64,000 bases of DNA from Astragalus membranaceus (lineage: Eukaryota > Streptophyta > Magnoliopsida > Fabales > Fabaceae), in assembly GCA_039519185.1 (NCBI GenBank), contig CM076846.1, positions 223,436,659 through 223,500,658 on the forward strand. The letters are read 5' to 3'. Numbering within the stretch: position 1 is the stretch's first letter; every line of letters starts with the position of its first letter. Position numbers and translations under genes: made by a program. The notes beneath the pieces were generated by a model. That model was not told the origin of the DNA, searched no databases, and saw only the letters and a program-made list of their open reading frames with translations. Positions 59,281 to 64,000 of the stretch are shown here, piece by piece.

Positions 59281-59323
59281 AGCTAGTGACGTTAAAGAAG
59301 CGCTGAGTGGGAGGCAACCCACT
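59281..59323 (+). other. Conserved post-gag hairpin motif, RE6 copy
   Basis: It lies 21 bases after the gag-protease stop. TAGTGACGTTAAAGAAGCGC is followed by the hairpin AGTGGG-AGGCAA-CCCACT (59306-59323). It corresponds to 25206-25248 in RE4, where it follows the pol stop. The loop is identical; the stem differs but still pairs. Confidence 0.8.
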
Positions 59324-60237
59324 GTGAGGTAACAAGTATTCATTTTAGTTAATTTTTAAGTCTTTATGTAAAAACTGGGGTCTGCGAATTTTGTGTCGCG
59401 ACGGAGAGGACTTACAAAAGAAAATTTCAAAATAAAGTGTTTTGTCTGTTTTCGCGTCGCGTCGCGATGCGTTTGAATTTTTTTAAAAACTGGCTGTTCT
59501 GTCTATCATCGCGTCGCGAAGGCTTCGCGTCGCATCGCGACGAGAGGCAGTTAAGCCTGTTTCAAGCAGTTTACAGCCACAATGAAACGGTTTTCTTTCC
59601 CTCTCCCTCTCTTGTGCGCGACCAGCAGTACCCTTCCCCTCCCCATTACGGTTTTTCTTCAATATTGTGGGGTGGGTTCTTGCAACTTGGCACGAACTCA
59701 TCATCCCCAAACATCTCCAGGTATTAATTTTAATTTTGTGATTCAATTAGAGTAGAAATTTTTATTTGGTTTGATGGTTGTTGGGGTGATTTCGGGTTAT
59801 GAATTTGGGGGGGAGTAGAAGTGAAATTAGGAATTGATAATTGTTCTCACTGTGTTACATTGCATATTGTTGCTTGTTTCTGAATTTGGGGGAATGAGTA
59901 GTTGAATTGGGGGTAGGAATTAAGTTGATTTTGGTGATAGCCAAGGTGTGTGATGGAATGCCCCAATGAAAAAAATCTGTGTAGCCAAGGTGTTTGTGAA
60001 AATGCCCAAGTGAGTTTTGGCTAAGCAACCCAACCGTTTGTGAAAATGCCTAAGTGAATTCTGTTTTTGGTTACTAGCCTTGTTTTAATTCTGCGAATAT
60101 TTCTAAACCTTAGGGTAGACTGTTTTGTTATTTTCTCTGCTGGAGTGGGGCCCACACCAAGGACCCACCGAGAACTAACAAATTTTTGCTGGATACTGGT
60201 TTTTATTTCATTGCAGAACATTTACAGGTAAACAATA
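59324..60237 (+). other. RE6 noncoding spacer with second TCGCGTCGCGA cluster
   Basis: Words of the LTR array recur at 59392-59542 (GTGTCGCGACGG, TTCGCGTCGCGTCGCGATG, ATCGCGTCGCGAAGG). Near 59938-60055, AGCCAAGGTGT and GTTTGTGAAAATGCC are repeated. No ORF. It probably forms the leader of the downstream ORF. Confidence 0.65.
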
Positions 60238-61407
60238 ATGGTAAAGCCAAACAGGACAGGCACCACGAAGAGAAGGTGGGGGGAAGCTTCTTTTGATTCT
60301 GAAAGGTTTTGCTCCCCTAAGCATGAGGAGCGGTAGCAGCTAATTGTCAAAGGCAAAAAGATTAATCCTGAGAGAGCCTTTGACCTCAGCTCCGGTGAAT
60401 TCCCAATCATTAGCTCCGCACTGCGGGAATTGAGGTTGGCCACTCTCAATGCCATAATTAAGCAAGCAAATCAGAGCCTGGTCAGGGAGTTCTACTCCAA
60501 TGCGTACTGGGAGGAGGAGCAGAACAAGTCCACTACAGTTTATGTCAGAGGGAAGAGTGTGTCCTACTCCCCGGAGAGCATCAACCTTCTGCTAGGCCTA
60601 CCTGAGTCCCCACCTTGTGAGATGAGATATGCATTGGCCAGCGCCCGTGAAATTGACTATGAGGGGTTGCTGAGAGAGTTGTGCCGCCAAGGTGCCCAGT
60701 GGGACAAATATGCACCAGGCTTGCAAAGCTTTCCCAAGCGCTTCAACAACATGGCAGTCAAGCCTATCCCCAAGGCTTGGAACTCCTTTTTCAATCAATC
60801 TATAGTGTCATGTTCCAATTCTTCTGATGTCAAGGTTAAAGCAGCTGTTGGGATTCGGACTATCATGAGAGTGAAGCGGGTGGATGTAGGGAGACTCATC
60901 TCCATGAGTATTGCTGATATTGTTAAGTGCTCTAGGGCTAGGTTAGGGCATGCCTCACTGATCCATGCTCTCTGCAAGCAGCAGGGCTGCCCCGAGTGTC
61001 CTGATGATTTGCTGATCGACCCCAAGGAGCCCATCACAGTAGCCAGGATCATGAAGCAACCTGAGGGACCATTGGACGGGGCAGTACCACCACCACAGCC
61101 ATCATCTCCATCACAGCAGCAGCCAGCAGGCCCATCATATCGTCAGCTGTATGGCAGCGACCCTTCCTTCTAGTATGACCTCCATATGGCCAACTGGTGC
61201 GGGTCGTCGATGCTACTACAGCAGCAGGGCATAGACACCTCTTACCTTGCATCAGCTAGAGTCCATCTGGCTGCCCAGGAGTACATGGCCGAGAACAGAG
61301 CGGCAGGCCCATCTTCATCAGCACCACAGGCAGCGCAGCAGCCAGACTCCCAGGACCCACTCCTGTCCGGGGACGAGTACCTTGAGGAGCACATTTCCTT
61401 TCCATGA
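60238..61407 (+). pseudogene. RE6 extra ORF: putative plant transposon protein, two amber codons
   Basis: One frame of 390 codons (including the final stop) runs from ATG 60238 (MVKPNRTGTTKRRWGEASFD) to TGA 61405, interrupted by TAG at 60334 and 61171. The middle (LVREFYSNAYWEEEQ, VYVRGKSVSYSPESINLLLG, WNSFFNQSIV, IMRVKRVDVGRLISMSI) resembles the domain annotated as putative plant transposon protein (PF20167 style; recalled, not searched), common beside plant retroelements and of unknown function. A Pro/Gln/Ser-rich linker and an acidic tail (GDEYLEEHISFP) follow. It is in sense orientation, downstream of gag, in the space where autonomous relatives carry pol or env. Since both stops are TAG and the rest is open, decay looks recent. 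Confidence 0.7.
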
Positions 61408-62343
61408 GCAGGAGGCTCATTTACCTTTTACTGTTATTTTCAGACATTTTTATCTTGCACTTTTAGTCTTACCTTCCCCTTTTTGCCTATAATTTACATT
61501 TTGGTCTGTACTTTATTGACAGCTTATTCTGTGATATTCAGGCACTCCTTCCCTGAATATTTTTTTTAGAAGCAGCTTCAATTATGATGATTTGTGGTAT
61601 TTAGCTTAACATGTTTTATATTTTACCTTGTGATTACTAGTGTGCCAAATTTTATCATCAGGTATTGCTAGTGGTCAAGACAAAAGTTGAGGAAAATCGA
61701 AATCATTTGTGGGCAACTCCTCTTGAGTTCCATCTCTTAAAATCCCAACCGTGAGGTGAGCCCAAACACTTATATCATGCTTGTGCATATTCCTTGCTTG
61801 CATTAGTCTGCAGAACTTGAACTTGTACTTAGCAATCTTGCATGTGATTTACATACACACCGAGGCAAAAAAATTTTGGAACCCCTGAGCCTTTCAAGCC
61901 ACCAAATTATTGTTCATCCATTGTTAGCCCCTCTGAGCCTAATTGTTGTTTTGTTTATTTTTCTGCAAATCATATGCCTAGTCGCTTCTTAACTTGGAGT
62001 TAGGTACACAAATGTATGTGAGTGGGAAAAAGTCTAAGTTTGGGGTTGCTCATGGAATAGCAACATTCTAAGTTTGGGGTGGTATACAAGAGAAAGGAAC
62101 ATACAAAGAAAAGAAAGAAAAAATATATATATATATATACATATATTTCAAAAAAAAAGTTATATATAAATAAATAAGTAAATAATTCCTTCTTTTGTGG
62201 AATGCTTTGGGAAAAATGGGTAAGTGAGTGAGATTGTTGAAATTGACAAAGAGACAAGTAGGCCTAACTCCAAATTGTAACCTACTTATCCAAATGTATC
62301 CACCCTTACCTAAGCCCCATTACAACCTTTGAAAGTCCTCAAA

Positions 62344-62381
<38 letters not shown>

Positions 62382-62713
62382 TTCTTGTGTATTGATTTGT
62401 ATAGTACTTGTTCAAGCCTATGAAATGATGATGCAGGTACTGTGAATTGAGTGAATACCCTAAACACCTCAAGGAGAGAAACACTGGTGAGATGTGTGAA
62501 AAAGAGATAACTTGAGAATGCTTGCCTGCTTATGATCTTGTGTCTTACCAATTCAGTTGTCTTGCTACTGCATTAGCTAGGTTGATGATGATTTTTGATA
62601 TACTGTGTAGTTATTGGTTTGTGTAGAATGTGTGACAGCTAAATAAAAAAGAGTAGCCACAGCATGAATTGAATGTTTGCTTGAGGACAAGCAAAAGTTT
62701 AAGTTTGGGGTTG
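61408..62713 (+). other. RE6 3' noncoding region
   Basis: No ORF. The phrase TAAGTTTGGGGT occurs three times (62034, 62072 and 62700), the last being the polypurine tract next to the 3' LTR. A TG microsatellite lies at 62346-62379 and a TA-rich one near 62126-62145. Confidence 0.6.
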
Positions 62714-63937
62714 TGTTGACTCTCTGTCATATGATGTAAGTTGTCCAATTTTAGGACCAATTGTGCGGGTTTTTGATTGTATCGTAGTTGTTATCTGGGG
62801 ATTTAGCTTTGTATTAGAGCATTGTGGTAGGAAGTCCTTTTGTAAGTCATTCCTTCAGTTTTGGAGTCAATTTGTACTTGAAGACTTCCAAACTGTTGTG
62901 GCATCATTCGGCGAACCAGACACTTGCCCGGAAGTGCAGCACAATTGGAAGGATTTTGGCTCTGTCTAATTTCGCGTCGTGAAGGTAGCATGAAAAAGGA
63001 GGAATTCGTTTCTGTGCAATTTCGCGTCGCGACCAGCCACTTTTCAGCAGCATCGCGTCGCGAAGGTATCGTGTCGCGTCGCGATGGAGACCAGAAATTA
63101 GGGTTTTTAAGGATTTTTCAGCGAAAACACAGGGGACTTGGCCTTTGGAACGCAGCTAGGGTTTGGAGCAGCTTGGAAGTGCGATTTTGGGGTCTTCTCT
63201 TCACTTGGGAACAAGATTTTGAAGACTTCTATGGCTTCTTCTATTGTTTTCTTCTTCTTTATCTTATGCTGCACTATTGTCACTATGTGTAACTAAGTCC
63301 TTTTGATTAGGGAGAGATGATTCTCCCCAACCCTATCATGTGAATGCTTTGTTTAGAGTTAATTCAGTTATTTTGTTTGATTATCATTTGTCTAAACATC
63401 CTTGCTTAATGCTTTATAGTTACATATGATGATTATAATGGTTTAGGGTTGTAATCACCTAAGGGATTAGGGTTTGCATACTTGATATGATGTTTTAGAT
63501 CATGAACTTGCAATCACCATAGGAATGTGGGATTGGATTCATGAATTCTCCATTTCTAGAACTTAATGCTTTACCCTTTGGCATGACTCACCAAAGGAAT
63601 TAGGGAACTCTTAGGGTAATAGGGGTTTTGAGGCCAGGAATTGTCCTAAACCTAATATTGTGAATTGAATCTGGTATTTCAAACAAATAATGTGGAATTA
63701 ACTGAAGGTCCATAAGATAGGTGAGGGGAGATGATTCGACCCCTAATCGCTTTTCTCGTTATTTCAACAACCGTCTTTATTTACACGTTACTAAATTCAA
63801 ACTCAAATCAATTTTCACAATCTAGAATTAATCAAATTTGCTATTGTTACAACACGCAATCCCTGTGGAATCGACCGGTACTTACCGTAATTTTATTACT
63901 TGCAACGTTTTCAGTACACTTGCTGAATTTCTTAACA
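62714..63937 (+). repeat. RE6 3' LTR
   Basis: 1224 bases, near-identical to the 5' LTR, but with a shorter TCGCGTCGCGA array (62971-63084). It ends TTCTTAACA and is followed by the AGACT target duplication and the RE5 RNase H frame. Confidence 0.9.
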
Positions 63938-64000
63938 AGACTCACGAGAAGAACTACCCTACCCATGATTTAGAACTAGCTGCAGTAGTCTTTGCGTTAA
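63938..64000 (+). pseudogene. RE5 RNase H continuation
   Basis: After the AGACT duplication the frame reads THEKNYPTHDLELAAVVFAL, the standard continuation of the RNase H motif left at 55254 (RQLKT). It confirms that RE6 inserted into RE5. Confidence 0.9.

Larger units (their letters stand above)
55255..63937 (+). mobile_element. RE6: non-autonomous Athila-like element lacking pol
   Basis: The LTRs (55255-56520 and 62714-63937) start TGTTGACTCTC and end TTCTTAACA. A perfect 5-base target duplication AGACT lies at 55250-55254 and 63938-63942. A tRNA-Asp primer site lies at 56527-56543. The interior holds gag-protease, the conserved hairpin, a noncoding stretch, a plant-transposon-protein ORF and a 3' region ending in AAGTTTGGGGTTG. 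RT, RNase H and integrase are completely absent. The LTRs differ by about 14 substitutions by eye plus deletions in a repeat array, so the insertion is fairly young. Confidence 0.9.
50261..64000 (+). mobile_element. RE5: Tekay/Del-like chromovirus (Ty3/gypsy), interrupted by RE6
   Basis: A 5' LTR (50261-52404) starting TGGTAACACC and ending GTGTTACA is followed by the iMet primer site TGGTATCAGAGC (52409-52420), gag, and pol as far as RNase H. RE6 splits RNase H at 55254. Pol resumes at 63938 with THEKNYPTHDLELAAVVFAL in the same frame and runs off the window. Multiple stops and a frameshift disable it. Integrase, chromodomain and the 3' LTR are outside, so the Tekay assignment rests on RT/gag style and LTR termini. 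Confidence 0.8.

Noticed and set aside
62339..62551. 70-residue ORF ending in Thr-His repeats
   Set aside because: It is the reverse translation of a TG microsatellite.

Overview
This is plant nuclear DNA: intron-bearing genes with GT-AG junctions, AT-rich introns, and several layers of nested LTR retrotransposons and MITEs. The host genes resemble eudicot genes. A legume source is plausible from the overall style, but that is inference. Gene density is low, with four host genes in 64 kb; most of the rest is transposon.

Layout: (1) 1-2236, minus-strand Athila-like Ty3/gypsy element cut by the window edge (RE1). (2) About 2237-11012, 3' remnant of a Tat-like Ty3/gypsy element (RE2) with an antisense extra ORF, a polypurine tract and a 3' LTR. 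It is split by RE3 (3427-9568), a young gag-only SIRE-like Copia element with an exact CCCCC target duplication. (3) 11789-13584, FLX-like coiled-coil gene (+). (4) 13585-22491, mostly intergenic, with a decayed Cassandra-like TRIM carrying 5S-like sequence, a SINE head and hAT-D. (5) 22492-32945, a minus-strand Athila-like element (RE4) with gag, protease, RT, RNase H and integrase, broken by frameshifts and by hAT-A. (6) 34654-38788, phospholipase D epsilon gene (-), intact except that hAT-C sits in its last exon. hAT-C itself carries a captured class III peroxidase fragment. (7) 39176-41405, hAT-E, hAT-B and a Stowaway-like MITE. (8) 43727-44281, PRA1.F-type gene (+) between foldback elements. 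(9) 46000-49037, seven-exon C2H2 zinc finger plus DEDDh exonuclease gene (-) with a GC-AG intron. (10) 50261-64000, Tekay/Del-like chromovirus (RE5, +) whose RNase H region is split by RE6 (55255-63937), a non-autonomous Athila-like element with gag-protease, no pol, and a separate plant-transposon-protein ORF.

The most interesting signals are: the transposon that carries a peroxidase exon and truncates PLD epsilon; family-specific arrays of short palindromic words in four LTR families, two of them lying directly before a TATA box; a conserved hairpin after the gag/pol stop, with a compensatory base-pair change between RE4 and RE6; and the clean absence of pol from RE6. The host genes do not form a pathway. 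All gene models and element borders were worked out by eye from splice sites, frames, terminal repeats and target duplications.
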